Shown: positions 24,484 through 38,600 of the stretch, one piece after another
Layout of the letters: every line of letters starts with the position of its first letter
How positions within the stretch are numbered: position 1 is the first letter of the stretch
NCBI GenBank assembly: GCA_944474755.1
Contig: OX104120.1
Coordinates: 25,202,242 to 25,266,241, forward strand
Direction: 5' to 3'
Source of the DNA: Limnoperna fortunei
Taxonomy: Eukaryota; Mollusca; Bivalvia; Mytilida; Modiolidae
DNA: 64,000 bases
The notes under the pieces: model-generated
The model's database searches: none
Told to the model about the DNA's origin: nothing
What the model saw: only the letters and a program-made list of their open reading frames with translations
Program-made: the position numbers and the translations under genes

Positions 24484-24900
24484 GCTTTTCTTTAGCCAAT
24501 TTACTCAGCTGTCATGTGAAGGGGAAAGAACTAACATTTTGTTTAATAGAATTACCTCCCTTCTGAGCTTTAAATTACTTTTTATTTGCATTGCTAACTT
24601 CATTTTCTGACTACAGATCTTGCAATGATGACATTACTACTTGTCTTTTTTATCGTGTAATACATTTTTGTTACGAGCAATTATCATGTTAAAATTTTCA
24701 ATAAACAATATTGTAGCAGACGAATAAATCCCGCCAATAGCCTAACTGTTTTGATACACAAATTTTCATTGGCTTAAGTGGTTCTTTTACCAAAAAAGAT
24801 GGCCAATCGAAACAAATTTGCCTCAAGTATTTCTTTTCCACCATATTCCCTCGTGTTAGAAGATCGACAAAAGGTAATAAGAAGGGAAATTTCGAAGTTA
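24484..24900. promoter_or_regulatory. Probable promoter zone between DHX29 and NAP1L
   Basis: This stretch lies just upstream of the DHX29 start. CCAAT-box cores occur in both orientations: GCCAAT near 24733, ATTGGC near 24768 and GGCCAAT near 24800. A possible donor (GACAAAAG before GTAATA, about 24870) could end a non-coding first exon of NAP1L. No TATA box in a convincing place. This is inference from motif clustering and head-to-head gene order; there is no transcript evidence. Confidence 0.4.
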
Positions 24901-25206
24901 TCAAGCGTAGTTTATGTATAATTTCAACATCTTAATGTACAGTAAAACATTATCCTTTAGTGCATATATTACACAGATTTGAACTGGCCACTGTTTTGAA
25001 GCGTTCTATTTAAATAGTTACTTACGGTGTGTTTTCCCGTAAAATTTTTGTATAATGCGTAATGTCTCCAAGCAAAGTCTCAGTTAATTTATTTGATTAA
25101 ATTGTATTTCCCAGTCATTAAAAACCTTACAAGATATTTATGTGGACACAAATTAGATAGGAGTGTATATATTTAACGCTAGATCGTATAAAAAGGGGGA
25201 TTGAAC

Positions 25207-25987
25207 GGTATCGTAACGACTCGCCCCACTCTCGAGTCGCCCCATGTTAATAACGAGTCGCCCCACTCAATAACGACTCGCCCCACATATGTAATGTAAG
25301 TTTATAAATTTAATATTTTAAAATATATGTAATTAAATTTATAGTATAAATTTTTAAATTTGCATATATTTTATTGCTAGGTGTTTTAATTGGCGGTGGA
25401 TCTCGAGATTAAATTGAAATCCTGTTCACTTTTTTAATTAATTGTGATAATAATAATTGAATGTTTTCTTGTTTACAATCGTAATTAACTTTGATGGGAT
25501 TAACAGTTTTAAAGAATGAAAAGTTAACCGATGTAGTTATTATTATAATGAAGTAATTGTCTTTAATGCCAAAATTGTCTGAGATTGGCATATGCTACAG
25601 ATACTGGTTTTTTAACCAAGATTACCGTAGCATGTACCTTCACTTTCAAAACGGTGTAAAACCTAATATTTATTACGAGAATGTTACCGTGATAAAGTTT
25701 TTAACAATAACAAAAACGTAGTTTTGTAGAAGTCTTGTATGAGAGGGCGGACAGGGTAGTGGGAGACGGGGAGAGAGGTTTAATTAAAACACCGAGCAGT
25801 ACAATATACGCAAATTTAAAAATTTATACTTTCAATGTATTTATTTATATTATAAAGTATTAAATATATAAATTTATATTATAAATTTTATATTTTACAT
25901 ATGTGGGGCGAGTCGTTATTAGTGGGGCGATTCGTTATTAAATGTGGGGCGACTCGTTATTAATATGGGGCGAGTCGTTATATATTC
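25207..25987. mobile_element. Long-inverted-repeat element with ACGASTCGCCCCA repeats, 8-bp target duplication GATTGAAC
   Basis: Each arm carries four spaced copies of AACGACTCGCCCCA-like sequence followed by CATATGTAA and very AT-rich DNA; the arms are mutual reverse complements. GATTGAAC is exactly repeated at 25199-25206 and 25988-25995. Long arms plus an 8-bp duplication suggest a Mutator-like or hAT non-autonomous element. No coding capacity. Confidence 0.75.
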
Positions 25988-26374
25988 GATTGAACCCCCC
26001 CTTTTTCCGCCGGAGATGCATTTCTCGCTCACTGTGAAAGTTAAACCGGGTTTTTATTCTTCAAAGTAAGGGTTTTAAGTGAACAATGAAATTATAAAAA
26101 TATATTTTGGATTTTGGTATTTTTAAACAAGTGATGTTAACATTTTCTAAATCCTTATAGTTGTGGTTCTGTGGGTGTGCTAAGATCCAGCATTGTCGGA
26201 AAATCAAGGGGAAAAAAAAAACACTGACAATTTACAATTTACATTGAATTTTTTTTACCATTATTAAAAATTGTTTGAAAAATTTTCATTTTTACCTTTA
26301 ATCGAATGATGGAGTAATGGATAAGCAAATTAACAAATAAACAAGGCATATCTAAGGTACAGTCATGAAAATTA

Positions 26375-26859
26375 GTACAGGACCTAGTCCGGTCAAAATT
26401 ATGACCGTCCAGAAATTTTACAGAACAAATGTCTGGTATTAAATTTTTAAACCATAGTTTAACCTTCAGTCGTTCAGGAATACATAAATTTCATTTCTCT
26501 GCAATATCCATCTGAAATCATTAAATTGTATTATTTTTGGGAGATTTTTTTAATTATAAATAGCCATACATCAGCGGTTTGGTATTATTAAGATAAATTT
26601 GTTCATTCCTGGATGCAATGGTTGAGATTGAGATTGGTTGAAACACAATGGTCCAAAAGATACATCATTCGTCAAAGTTTGTAAAAATTTTAGCCATAAA
26701 GGATCATGAAAATTGGAAGTTTCACGTCACTATATACTAAATAAAAATTGTGAAATTTTATTTGTTTATTATTGAAATTCTGGTGTTGATTTGTCGGTCC
26801 TGTAAAATGTGATTTGGTCCTGTAAATTTTCATTGCTTACAGGACCAAATGTCCTGTAC
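26375..26859. mobile_element. Possible MITE with GTACAGGAC ends
   Basis: The left end GTACAGGACCTAGTCCGG and reverse-complemented right end GTACAGGACATTTGGTCC share nine bases. ATTA flanks both (26371-26374, 26860-26863). Further GGTCCTGTAAA copies are near the right end. The duplication is too short to be convincing. Confidence 0.4.
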
Positions 26860-27680
26860 ATTAAAATCCTAAATCCCTTGACAAAGTATCGAATGAGTTC
26901 GTCTCAAATCCCGTTTGCACCCGAGTCATTTTGCCTAGATACTTGTTCTCACTGGGTCGATTCACCTTAATTTCTATTCGCCCTGGGTCCTAAACTGTAC
27001 TCATACCAAGCCAAGAAGCCATTTAATTGTAGGCCGAGTTTTACTGCCGTTACAATCCCAAATTAGTTTTGTAATTTGTAGGATTAACAGCAGAATTCAG
27101 TCATTGCTCGTAAAGTAGCAAATAAAAAATTCTAACTTCCGTCTATTTATATATTATTCAACAGCAGTGAAAAAATGTGTTTGTCCAATGCCTGGGGCAG
27201 TGCAGTTGAAGCTACGGGCGCGCTTTTTTCAACACGAAACTGATAAAAAAAATGGTGGCACTCTCAAAAGGTATCAAGATCGGCCCCATGTCTGATTGTA
27301 TATGCAACTTCTTTTGGACATTAAAGTGCCTTGAGTGATTCACTCCTGCTATGCTACTTTACGAGTAATGGGACTAAATTCGTACCCGCTCCAAAAAAAA
27401 AGCAAGGGTATGATTTTTCGTTCTAATTTAATTTCTGCAATTAACACCAAATTGTATATTAAAAAACAATCTATAATTAGCAAGCTGTGAATGTAAACTA
27501 CTCATACCAAGCAAAGAAGCCATTTAATTGCTGCAGTTACCACTAAATTGAATATTATAAACAATCTTTTAGCAAGCTGTTAATGTAACAATTTTCTTGA
27601 CATTAATTAACTGCAGAATTGTGGTCATATCAGCTTTTTTAATTGAAGCCATTTAATTGTAATTGTATGTTAATTAATCG

Positions 27681-28021
27681 TAGGGGGAAACGATACTCCG
27701 AAGTACCGAAAATCCACGGTATTTTGTTGAATTTCGGTGTACGGTACAAAATTGTCAATTTTCGATTCGGTACGGGTTCGGGACCGAACATCACTATTTT
27801 TAGCCTTTCCATCGGAAATCTTCAATGCGGAGATAAAAAATCCGCCATAGCTATGGCTGAGGAAAACGTGATTGCCTATCTTAGTGCCGTGATTAAATTG
27901 AAAGATCCGCCAACAAGCTATAGATCTCAATATGAATACATATAACAAAAAGCAATGAATATATATATATATAACGATAGAATGTATCGTATCGTCGAGT
28001 AACTGTATCGTTTCACCCCTA
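27681..28021. mobile_element. 341-bp hAT MITE, TIR TAGGGG(T)GAAACGATAC, 8-bp target duplication ATTAATCG
   Basis: The left end is TAGGGGGAAACGATAC; the reverse-complemented right end is TAGGGGTGAAACGATAC. ATTAATCG is repeated exactly at 27673-27680 and 28022-28029. The TIR and 8-bp duplication are typical of hAT. Confidence 0.82.
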
Positions 28022-29611
28022 ATTAATCGTTTAAAATAATTTGGAAAAACTTTTTTTCTATCACGGGGCGAAACAACCCAGAACCCATATCTAATATACA
28101 TTACATAACAGAAATACAGATTTATCCAATATACATATATATAACCCCCTCTCCTCCACGACTTGCTCTTGACGAATTTGGTGTGCAATAGTTTAAGGTT
28201 TTGAAATCGTGAATATCTAGATGGATTTTGTACAAACTCGTTACAACTTAAATACAATCATTGGATTGTTTTCTGGTAATAATTATTGGCATGTGATAAT
28301 ATAAAGAATCTGCAGATTAAATATAATAAACTATAAAGATATTGGTATTCTTAGTATTTATAACTGGCTTAAGTGATAAGTTATACCATTCAGGGTTGTC
28401 ATTGCAAGATGGCAACCGTTGAAAATTGCCATCTATTAGCTCGTCTATCACCTGCTACTTGCAAATCAAAAATTTTTGAAATCTTCATAAATTTCCATTT
28501 GAAGTACATATGTATTTTCAGTACTTCCATGCATTCTTCGTATATTATACAAATGAGTGTAATGTGTCAGTTATTGTTCATAAAAAAGTAAGTCGGACAG
28601 CAAATTTTTCAGTTTCTAAATATAGACGAATTTGTTTAAATCAGCTGATCAAAATTTGTCTTTCTAAAATCAGAAACCATTTTATCTTCTGGTCAATACG
28701 GAAACGATCTGAACAACTTTTTCCTTAAATAAAGGAATGATAATTCAAGGCTCACCACATTGGAAGAAGTGGAGGACAAAGCCTTTCTTCTGGGACCTAA
28801 AGGCACCAAAAAAGCAAAGTTCAAGGGGCCCTGTCATTTTAAACAATCTGCCTCAAGTCGCCAAACGTTTCTGGGCCAACTAATTTGTCCAGACTACCAC
28901 TTTATCATAAATATATATTTCCAAATGCAAAAATTTTTCATATTTTATATTTAGTTTTTAAGTTGTGTCAATTTGAAGTAGTTTTTATAGGTCCAGAATC
29001 AAGGTAAAAATTGTCTTCTAAAATGGACTGTTATCATGCTCAGCTGTTCCTGTAGGCTGATATGTAATTCAGTAAAATGTGTTCATGAATATTAAAAACA
29101 ATGCAACATGGTGGGTTATCATTTAATGTTCCATTAAATGGCCTATTTTTCTAAGTGCAAACCCCAGAGACCACCCCTCTCCTGTTACGTTTCCAGTTTC
29201 TCCTATTTCAGAAGTTAATTTACATTGTAAATCATAATTAATTCGTTCAGATTGCAGCTGAAATTTAAGTACAATATGTGGTAATGTTTCGTAACGATGT
29301 TTGATGTCTCACAATTATGTGTTGACAGCTTAAACATTATTTCTTGATGTTTATACATAAAAGAAAATTAAAAGAGATGCAGTAGTAATTCATCACTATG
29401 TACAGTGTAAAGAAAATCATTTGGTTAATTTATTGCTGTTGTGGACATAGAAATAACACATATCAACAAAGATCAAATGCATAGATACATTTTAAGTAGA
29501 ATTTGTCCGTGCGAAGAGATGGAGGAGGGTTCAAACAAAAAAAATTGAAATTTATTACTTTTCTGAATATTTTTTTCATTTAATTTTTTTTTTTTCAGGG
29601 ACTGATCCGTC

Positions 29612-32600
29612 ATGGCTGACCCAGAGAGGTAAGAGACATAAACTGAAATTTAACATAAAAAGATATCACAAAACATAAGCATTAGAATTAAATTTATTGG
29701 TTCAAAGACAAGAAAAATTTTACATTTAAGCAACTTATACAAATGCAGCATGCCCATTCACGTACTGCAGTACGTGAATCACGTAGAAAAAGTAATTTGA
29801 ACGAAAAAAAGGAAGACCAATACGTGCGTGCACGCATAAGTTCGAAAAATTAAAGTTGTAAACATTACAACGTCCTACTTATTGAATTGAAGGTCCAATT
29901 GTTAAATCGATTCTCATTGGTTGATTTTAGCAATTTAATCCAACCAAAGCGATGCTTCTTTTACCCTCTCATTGACTATGATTCCGCGATTTTAATTGGC
30001 CGATTTCAAAAATTAATCCGATCGGCAGAAGAACTTTAAAAAGTACTAACTTTGACCTTCACGCTGCTGAGTATCAATATGCAGCGAACTTAAGAGAAAA
30101 AACACTGAGTCGCATGCGGATATAAATAATAATAATGATCGAGGAACCAATAATTCGGAGTCGGGGGCTATTCGACGGAGCCTGTTGCTGAAAAAACAAA
30201 CGACCCAACAAGTTTTTGAAAAATTAATGCGATGAAAAAACACATAAAAATATGTACCCCCAAAGTTTTCACTGTACCCCTAAATTGTAAGGCCAAAGGG
30301 TACACGAACCCCCAACTAAAAAAAGTGGTGGGCATGCTGCAAATGTACTTCAATCAGTTGAATTGAGTAGTGGTGTATTCATGAAAACAACCATTTTGTC
30401 CAGTGTTGAAGAGTGTTTTTATTAGTCCCCTACCTGTCTAGGAAAATGGTGCTAGAGGTTTGCACTCAGTTTGCCAGTCCCTGGCACATATTTCCTCAAA
30501 TTTGTTTAAATGTTCACAGATACTGAGCTGATATTTAGTACGTGTCGCCCATGATAAGTAACAGTCCAGTGACCTTTTTACAAAATTATGGTTGAAATTT
30601 TATTTGACGGAGTGAACTTAGTATTACCTGTGCAATACTATCCACACTTGCTTAATTTTAAATAGCAATTACAATTTACAAAACTTGCTACAAATAATGA
30701 GATGATATTTTTTAACAGCCACCCAACGACTGTTGAAGAAACAGATACTGGTGTTGAAGAAGTTGATGAAGTGGAAGATGAAGGTTATTATGTTTGAAGT
30801 TTTGTGGATAAAGCAATGATAACAAAATTAATAATTCCTACCGTAAATGGAATGAGCATTTAAAACTTACAACTAGTATGTGAAATGAAATTTTCTGAGG
30901 AATGTTTGGGTATTCTACATATTTATTGACAAGAAAATTGTATAGGCATTGACATCTTTCATTTTGATGATTCATATTTTATATTAACACAGAAGATGAT
31001 GTGCCAAATTCCACAGCAACAGCTCTAGGATTAACAAGTCAGTTGATGCAGAATCCACAAGTGCTTGCTGCTCTTCAGTCTAAGATGGATGGTATGATTG
31101 GGACTCCCTCTGGATATATACAAAGGTACATTCCAAGACCTAGCTTAGTGTTTCAGCTTGATATCTTGATTTACAAGTCGTAACTAATAATATTTTTATG
31201 CCCCCGCGACAACATGTCGGGGGGGGGGGGGGGGGGGGGGGGGGGCATTAAGTTTTACTCATGTCCGTCCGTCCGTACGTACCTACGTACGTCCGAACAA
31301 ATTTCCGTCAAGCTTTTCTCAGAAACCGTACATGAGAACAATTTTAAATTTGGCAGAGTGGTTCAGTATCACAAGTTGTACGTCCTAAGCGAATTTCAGA
31401 CCTGTCGGACAACTACTTCCTGTTTGGGACTTCATTTGTACGTAAATACGTCGTCTGTATGTACAAATTTCCGTCAAGCTTTTCTCAGAAACCGTACATT
31501 AGAACAATTTGAAATTTGGCAGTGTCACAAGTTGTACGTCCTAAGCGACTTTCAGACCTGTCGCACAACTACTTCCTGTTTGCGACTGGGTCGATATGAA
31601 AATGTGTTAACATGAGTATGAATCCTTCAAGCTTTTCTCAGAAACCGTACATCAGAACAATTTGAAATTTGGCAGGGTGGTTCAGTATCACAAGTTGTAC
31701 GTCCTAAGCGACTTTCAGACCTGTCGGACAACTACTTCCTGTTTGCGACTGGGCCGATATGAAAATGTGTTAACATGAGTATGAAAATTTCCGTCAAGCT
31801 TTTCTCAGAAACCGTACATCAGAACAATTTGAAATTTGGCAGGGTGGTTCAGTATCACAAGTTGTACGTCCTAAGCGACTTTCAGACCTGTCGGACAACT
31901 ACTTCCTGTTTGCCACTGGGCCGATATGAAAATGTGTTAAGGCCACACAAAATTAATTTTAAGGTTCTCAGGCCAAATTTTTCAAAAATAGATGAGGGAG
32001 GGAGGCTTTTTTTTTATCATTTTATTGGTCTAAAATCAGACGAGGGAGGCATTTTTTTATTCGTTATCTTGCACAAAATTTAACTGGTAAAGATCTCAAT
32101 CCATACAGCAAAGAATTTCTATATTAAACATTCATATTTGTATATGAAATGTATTTAAAGGTTATTACATAAAAGAACCCCTTTTAAATTGATAAATTGT
32201 TTATGCAACCTGTGTTATAGTATAGTGAAATTGAGGGGAGGGGGGCAGGGATCGTCGCAATGCATCTAGATGCATATTTAACACGTCTTTGCAGCAACTA
32301 ATGCATACTAGTACAGTTATCGGATGTTTACAAATTTCAGTCGTGTCAGTTTCGTCTCCAATGCATGATAACATATCATACAAATGGTGATGGAAATTAA
32401 CCTGTTTCGTCAGATTTTCTACAGGTAACAATTATTTGGGCAGCAAATATGTTTTGATTAGGATATTTATTAGACAATAAATACATTCAGTATGAACATA
32501 CAATTAGAGTAAATTAACCTTTAATTTTAGTACATTTCAATTTCAATTAATTATGGGTCTGTCATCGAAGAAATTGGTTGTATGCAACCACTTAGCTTAA

Positions 32601-35600
32601 CTGCAATATGTGGCACTCATGAAAATTGTTTGGGATTTGCCATTTTCAAAAATGATGAGTCCAGGACTCACCATAAAAAATCCTACAAAGTATCACTGTA
32701 AGGGTACATATTTTGATAATCAACACTTCCTACAGCTTTTAACCTATATCCCTAACACAGATTGCACATATTATAGTTGCGACCTGCTATTATGCTATCG
32801 TTTTATGAGATGTTTCTATATTTGGGAAAATCAAATCCTACAGCTTTAAACCCGGATCCCTGAAACATCACAGAAAGATTGCACACGTATTGGTTGTGCA
32901 CCTGCTATTATAGAATGCGTTTTCCCCATTTTTCCAGGATTGGGAACGTCGCAATTTTTCAATGAGGGTACCAATTTTGTGTAATTAACTTCTCCAGCTC
33001 GCAAAACTGTAAACGATTCTCCGTTTAATAAAGCACTTGTTTTGCAACGCCGCCATTTAAGACAAACGATTTTTTTAATTATTTTTTTCGGCTATCCGAT
33101 CTCAATAGTCGTGAACACGAACGATTCCGTAACCCTCCTTTACTTTCAAACGCTTGTATGCACTATGTATTCTTTCGGAAGTTATCATTAGAGTGAGCAA
33201 AGATGTCCGATCTTTCCGAATGCAGTGGCGGGAAATTAAGAAGCGGATCGGACCGGATAATTTTTTTTAACGGAAACGGCTCCGCATTTCCGGATTTTTA
33301 TTTTATTGAAAACCCAATAAAATCGGCAATGCGGCGGGGTGAAAACGGATGCGCGCGGGCCTGAGAACCGTAAATCTAATTTTATATGGCCTAACATGAG
33401 TATGAAAATTTCCGTCAAGCTTTTCTCAGAAACCGTACATCAGAACAATTTGAAATTTGGCAGGGTGGTTCAGTATCACAATTTGTACGTCCTAAGCGAC
33501 TTTCAGACCTGTCGGACAACTACTTCCTGTTTGCGACTGGGCCGATATGAAAATGTGTTAACATGAGTATGAAAATTTCCGTCAAGCTTTTCTCAGAAAC
33601 CGTACATCAGCACAATTTGAAATTTGGCAGGGTGGTTCAGTATCACAAGTTGTATGTCCTAAGCGACTTTCAGACCTGTCGGACAACAACTTCCTGTTTG
33701 AGACTGGGCCGATATGAAAATGTGTTAACTTGAGTATGAAAATTTCCGTCAAGCTTTTCCCAGAAACCGTACATCAGCACAATTTGAAATTTGGCAGGGT
33801 GGTTCAGTATCACAAGTTGTACGTCCTAAGCGACTTTCAGACCTTTCGGACAACTACTTCCTGTTTGCGACTGGGCCGATATGAAAATGTGTTAACATGA
33901 GTATGAAAATTTCCGTCAAGCTTTTCTCAGAAACCGTACATCAGAACAATTTGAAATTTGGCAGGGTGGTTCAGTATCACAATTTGTACGTCCTAAGGGA
34001 CTTTCAGACCTGTCGGACAACTACTTCCTGTTTGGGACTGGGCCAATATGAAAATGTGTTAACATGAGTATGAAAATTTCCGTCAAGCTTTTCTCAGAAA
34101 CCGTACATCAGCACAATTTGAAATTTGGCAGGGTTGTTCAGTATCACAAGTTGTACGTCCTAAGCGACTTTCAGACCTGTCGGACAACTACTTCCTGTTT
34201 GCGACTGGGCCGATATGAAAATGTGTTAACATAGTATGAAAATTTCCGTCAAGCTTTTCTCAGAAACCGTACATCAGCACAATTTGAAATTTGGCAGGGT
34301 GGTTCAGTATCACAAGTTGTACGTCCTAAGCGACTTTCAGACCTGTCGGACAACTACTTCCTGTTTGGGACTTCATTTAGCGGGGCATCCGTGTCCCATG
34401 GACACACTCTTCAATTTTTTTCAGATCATTTGTCCTGAATGACTGATATTTGATAGGTCAAAAATATCCTGGATAGTGAAATGTTCTAGTCAGAATTATA
34501 TCCTGTGTGCAGCCAAAGCCTTATCTCAATTGTTTTTTTTTTTTTTTTAATGACCTTGATTTAACAATTCTGCATGATTTTGAATTGTACTTTTTCATTA
34601 GTTTAACAAAAAATAGTATCCAATCACATTTGATTTTACATTACGATTATCAAAGTAAAAGGATGATTATGTTTTACATTAATGCATCAAAAGCAGCTAA
34701 AAAAGAAGGGAAAATTTACATCTCCCTTACAGCAAAATGAAAAAGTGAGGTAGCTAGGAAGACTTGAGAGAGAAGTTACATGAACAAAAAATAAATTTTG
34801 CACAGTCAAAAGGTGCTTGTTTTTATACCTCTGTTTTGAAGTAGAGGGAGGGTATACTGGTTTACCCCCTTCTGTCCGCCCTTCCATCCGCAACATACCT
34901 TTCATTACAGTTTTCCCAGCAACAACTTATCATAACCACTTGAAACTTTTTATTTGACCTTGCCATGTGGTCATATATTGCAAGTACCGATTTCGGGTCT
35001 GTCAAATATCTACTTCCTATTTTCTATTTGGTCAATTTTCAACATTAGTGGTCAATGTATGAAAATTTTTGTAACAGTTTTCTCAGCAACTACTTATCAC
35101 AACCACTTTGTATGTGACCTTACCGTATGGTCCTATATTTCAAGTACAGATTTCAGGTCTGTCACTTATCAACTTGCTGTTTACCAACTTAGTCAATTCA
35201 AAGATGTGAAAAGCGGGGTCATACTGAGCGAGCAGTAGCTTACAGTTTTACTGCACCCAGGTTCCTAGTTTGTGCCTACAAAAATACATAATGTTTTGAA
35301 TTGTATCTTTATAAATTGCAGTCATCAGTAAATCAGGATCCAAGGGTAGCTTGTGGGTCATACATAATTGTCAACCATTTTCCATGGTGTACATCAACCA
35401 TTTCCATAATTGTGGGGAAGACGAAACTTGTATAGCAGTATTTCTTTAAATTTCTAATATTCTGTTGAAATTGGTTTTTAACTTGTACACAGCTGGTAAT
35501 TCTGCTCATGCACCACAGAATGTGATGGAAAAAAAATCATGAGAGTGATTATCTGGTTATGCAAGAAAGGGATAAAAAAAAGTGACATGACGAGATAAGG

Positions 35601-38600
35601 AATTTTGCTATATTCATGATATTGTTATCTTTTATTGACAAATGGGTGATGTGATTCTGTGGCCAATACATTTTGTGTATTTTGATTAGCTTTATTATGA
35701 AATCTTTTTCCATAATTTTCTTTAAAACAATTAGTGCCACATACTTATGAAGGAAATAAGATTTAACCATTCTGGTTCTTCTCGGCATTTGAAAGGAAAC
35801 AAGACATTGTCAATATATGTGGCTTTATTAATTGCCTACTCTGACACAAATTCAGCAGGCAAAATTATTTAACTGCCTTTTGAAGATGATCGACGGCGAT
35901 GTGGGACCACGATAAGGCGACTTCTTCGCCCGAGTCGCCCTCCAACGCGAGCCCTGTGTTTAATCCTTATAATTCTGTGAAATAATCGTTGCGATTTTTA
36001 AAACAGCAAAAACAGTTACAGAAACCCATCTAGACCTCAAAACGTACCTATGCCGAAAAGCGTAGAGATATGCAAAACATAGTACCAAAGGAATCGCGGT
36101 TCTGTAGAATACTGATAGGAAAAAACAAAATGAAACACTAAATTGTATTTATATTATATTTTATTTGAAATCTCAATCGATTTAATTAGAAATCATTGGG
36201 GCAGAGAAAAAATTCTCCCCTCTCCTTGATGATACGCTAGGAGGACGCCATCTTGGATACTGAAAGTAGTCGGCTCAGAGGAAATATCGATATATAAATT
36301 ATCTGAGAAGATGCCATTTAAGTGTTTTTATCCAATCAAAGCACTTAATATAAATAAATTACAGCATGAATAGAATTATCATTGTATATTGTTTGTTTGT
36401 TTGATGGTGTTTAACACCACTTTCAGCAATTATTCAGCTATATCATGGCGTCCAGTTTTTATTGGGGGAGGAAGCCGGAGTACCCGGAGAGAACCCCCGA
36501 CTTGCGGTAGGAAAACTGGCAATCATTGTCAATTAAGATTGGAGTCGAGTACACCCTGCCGGCAGTGAGAATCGAACCGGCAATCTCAGTGTTGACAGAC
36601 AATGTGATCAATAGTAGACAAACTACCTTAACCACTCGGCCACCGAGGCCCCTAACATCATAGTATATTGTGTGCTTCAAAATATTCTTGACATTGTGTA
36701 TGTTTTATCTGTACTAAAATGTGCAAAGAATATATAAATAACAATACATTACTCCGACATAAACTCAAAAATTCTTTATTTGGCTAAGCTCAATTCTTTG
36801 TGCACAAAACCTTAAATGAAAGTTGGATTCTTCATATGAATGTTTATTTATGATTGATGTTTAAAATATATTTTGATAACATGTCACTAATATATCATTT
36901 AAGACCAGTTGTTAACATAATAGAATACAAACTATCAGTCAAACGGAGCAAGTGTACTGGTTGCTACCTTCCTTTAGACCCATTAGTTAGTTGAACTGTG
37001 TCTTTAATTTTGACCAAAACATTGTCATTTGTATTGATGCATAATCTTTTCCACTTGTATAAATAAATATATATACATATATATGGTAAAAAAATTGACA
37101 TTTTTCCTGGTAATTATAGTTTACCCAAGTCAGTGAGGAGAAGACTTAAAGCACTGAAGAAATTACAGTTTGAATCCTCAAAGATTGAAGGAGATTTCTA
37201 TAAAGAAGTTCATGAACTAGAGTGCAGATATGCTGCCAAATATGCACCACTTTTTGACAAGGTAAATTCTGTAAAGTAAGCCATAAGAAGCAACATCACT
37301 TGAAAATTCCATGGCAAAAGATACGACTAAGGATTGGTATCATTTGATTCAATTTCATGACAGCACATGTCTATTGCACTGCCAGTTAGACCTCATTTCA
37401 AGTGAACATTTGGAATTGTTTGGGTAAATTAAAAACAAAACTAACATCTATTTAAAATCTTATTTATACTTTTGTCAGATAGAAATCATAATTAAGGTCT
37501 TTCCCCTTTCCAAGGGAAAGACCTTACTGTATTTCTTCTGATTATTATTATTTTTTTTTTTTATTATTCTTCTTCTTTTCCGCCGCAGATGTCAAAAAAG
37601 TGTCTTGACGTATCGCTTTGAAACTTGGCACACTTAACCGACACTACCTGGGCTTGACATGAGTCACCCTGCGAAACAAATCTATTTTTAGTAACAGAGT
37701 TATCTGCCCCAAACCCAAAAACCTTGTGTTCAGATAAACTCAAAAACTGTAACTGTTATCAAAAATCTGAAGTGGGGAAAATGTTGCTAGACTCCTGGTC
37801 ATGATTCGTTACGCAAAAAATTTTGTTTCTATCAACTTCCTGGTTACGCGATTTTGACGCGAAATTTGTCGAAAACGTCAAAGTTGTCAGATTTACACAA
37901 AACTTGGTTTCCAAGTAGATATGAGCGTCCTTATTACATATATCGGATCAAAATTTTTTTTTGGTCCACCATTTTCAAAATGGCCGCCATTGAAATTTTG
38001 TGTTCAATATAACTCAAAAAATATAAAAAAAATTGAAGCAGACAATATATCAGAAAAATGTTCCTCTCATTAAGATCTACATTTGATATAAATAATTGAA
38101 AACTGTGCGACAAACCGTTTTCGAGGTTATGGCCCTTGACAGGTTTCGGCTAAATTTTGTTTTCAATATTACACGAAAACCATAAAAAATTGAAGCAGAC
38201 AACATATCAGAAAAATGTTCCTCTCGTTGAGATCTACATTTGATACAAATAGTTGAAAACTGTGCGACAAACGGTTTTCGAGGTTATGGCCCTTGACAGG
38301 TTTCGGCTAAATTTTGTTTTCAATATAACTGAAAAACCATAAAAAAATTGAAGCAGACAATATATTAGAATAATGTTTCTCTCATTGAGATCTACATTTG
38401 ATATAATTGGTTGAAAACTGTGTGACGAACCGTTTTCGAGGTTATGGCCCTTGACAGGTTTCGGCTAAATTTTGTTTTCAATATAACTAAAAAACCATAA
38501 AAAATTTAACCAGACAATATACTAGTAAAATGTTTCTCTCATTGAGATCTACATTTGATATAAAGTGTTGAAAACTGTACGACAAACCGTTTTCGAGGTT

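Larger units (their letters stand above)
24901..29598. other. Intergenic / NAP1L 5' intron stretch without coding sequence
   Basis: It holds three inverted-repeat elements (25207-25987, 26375-26859, 27681-28021) and AT-rich spacer with an AT microsatellite (about 27958-27973). A 45-bp phrase with CATTTAATG (29109-29153) is related in reverse to 3855-3900. The 195-codon minus frame (27670-28257) crosses the 27681-28021 element and has no family features. I see no gene here. Confidence 0.6.

Noticed and set aside
27670..28257. 195-codon minus-strand open frame
   Set aside because: It crosses the 27681-28021 MITE and both its ends; composition is low-complexity and no domain is recognised.
31214..34442. 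Several open frames of 60-133 codons sharing VKLFSETVHQNNLKFG-like peptide
   Set aside because: They are one frame of the 167-bp tandem repeat. The unit is not a multiple of three and the frame shifts between monomers; no start or splice context.
36570..36656. Possible tRNA gene on the minus strand (A and B boxes)
   Set aside because: The tRNA-like head is fused to a SINE body with a CAAA tail and flanked by target duplications; the cloverleaf is degenerate.
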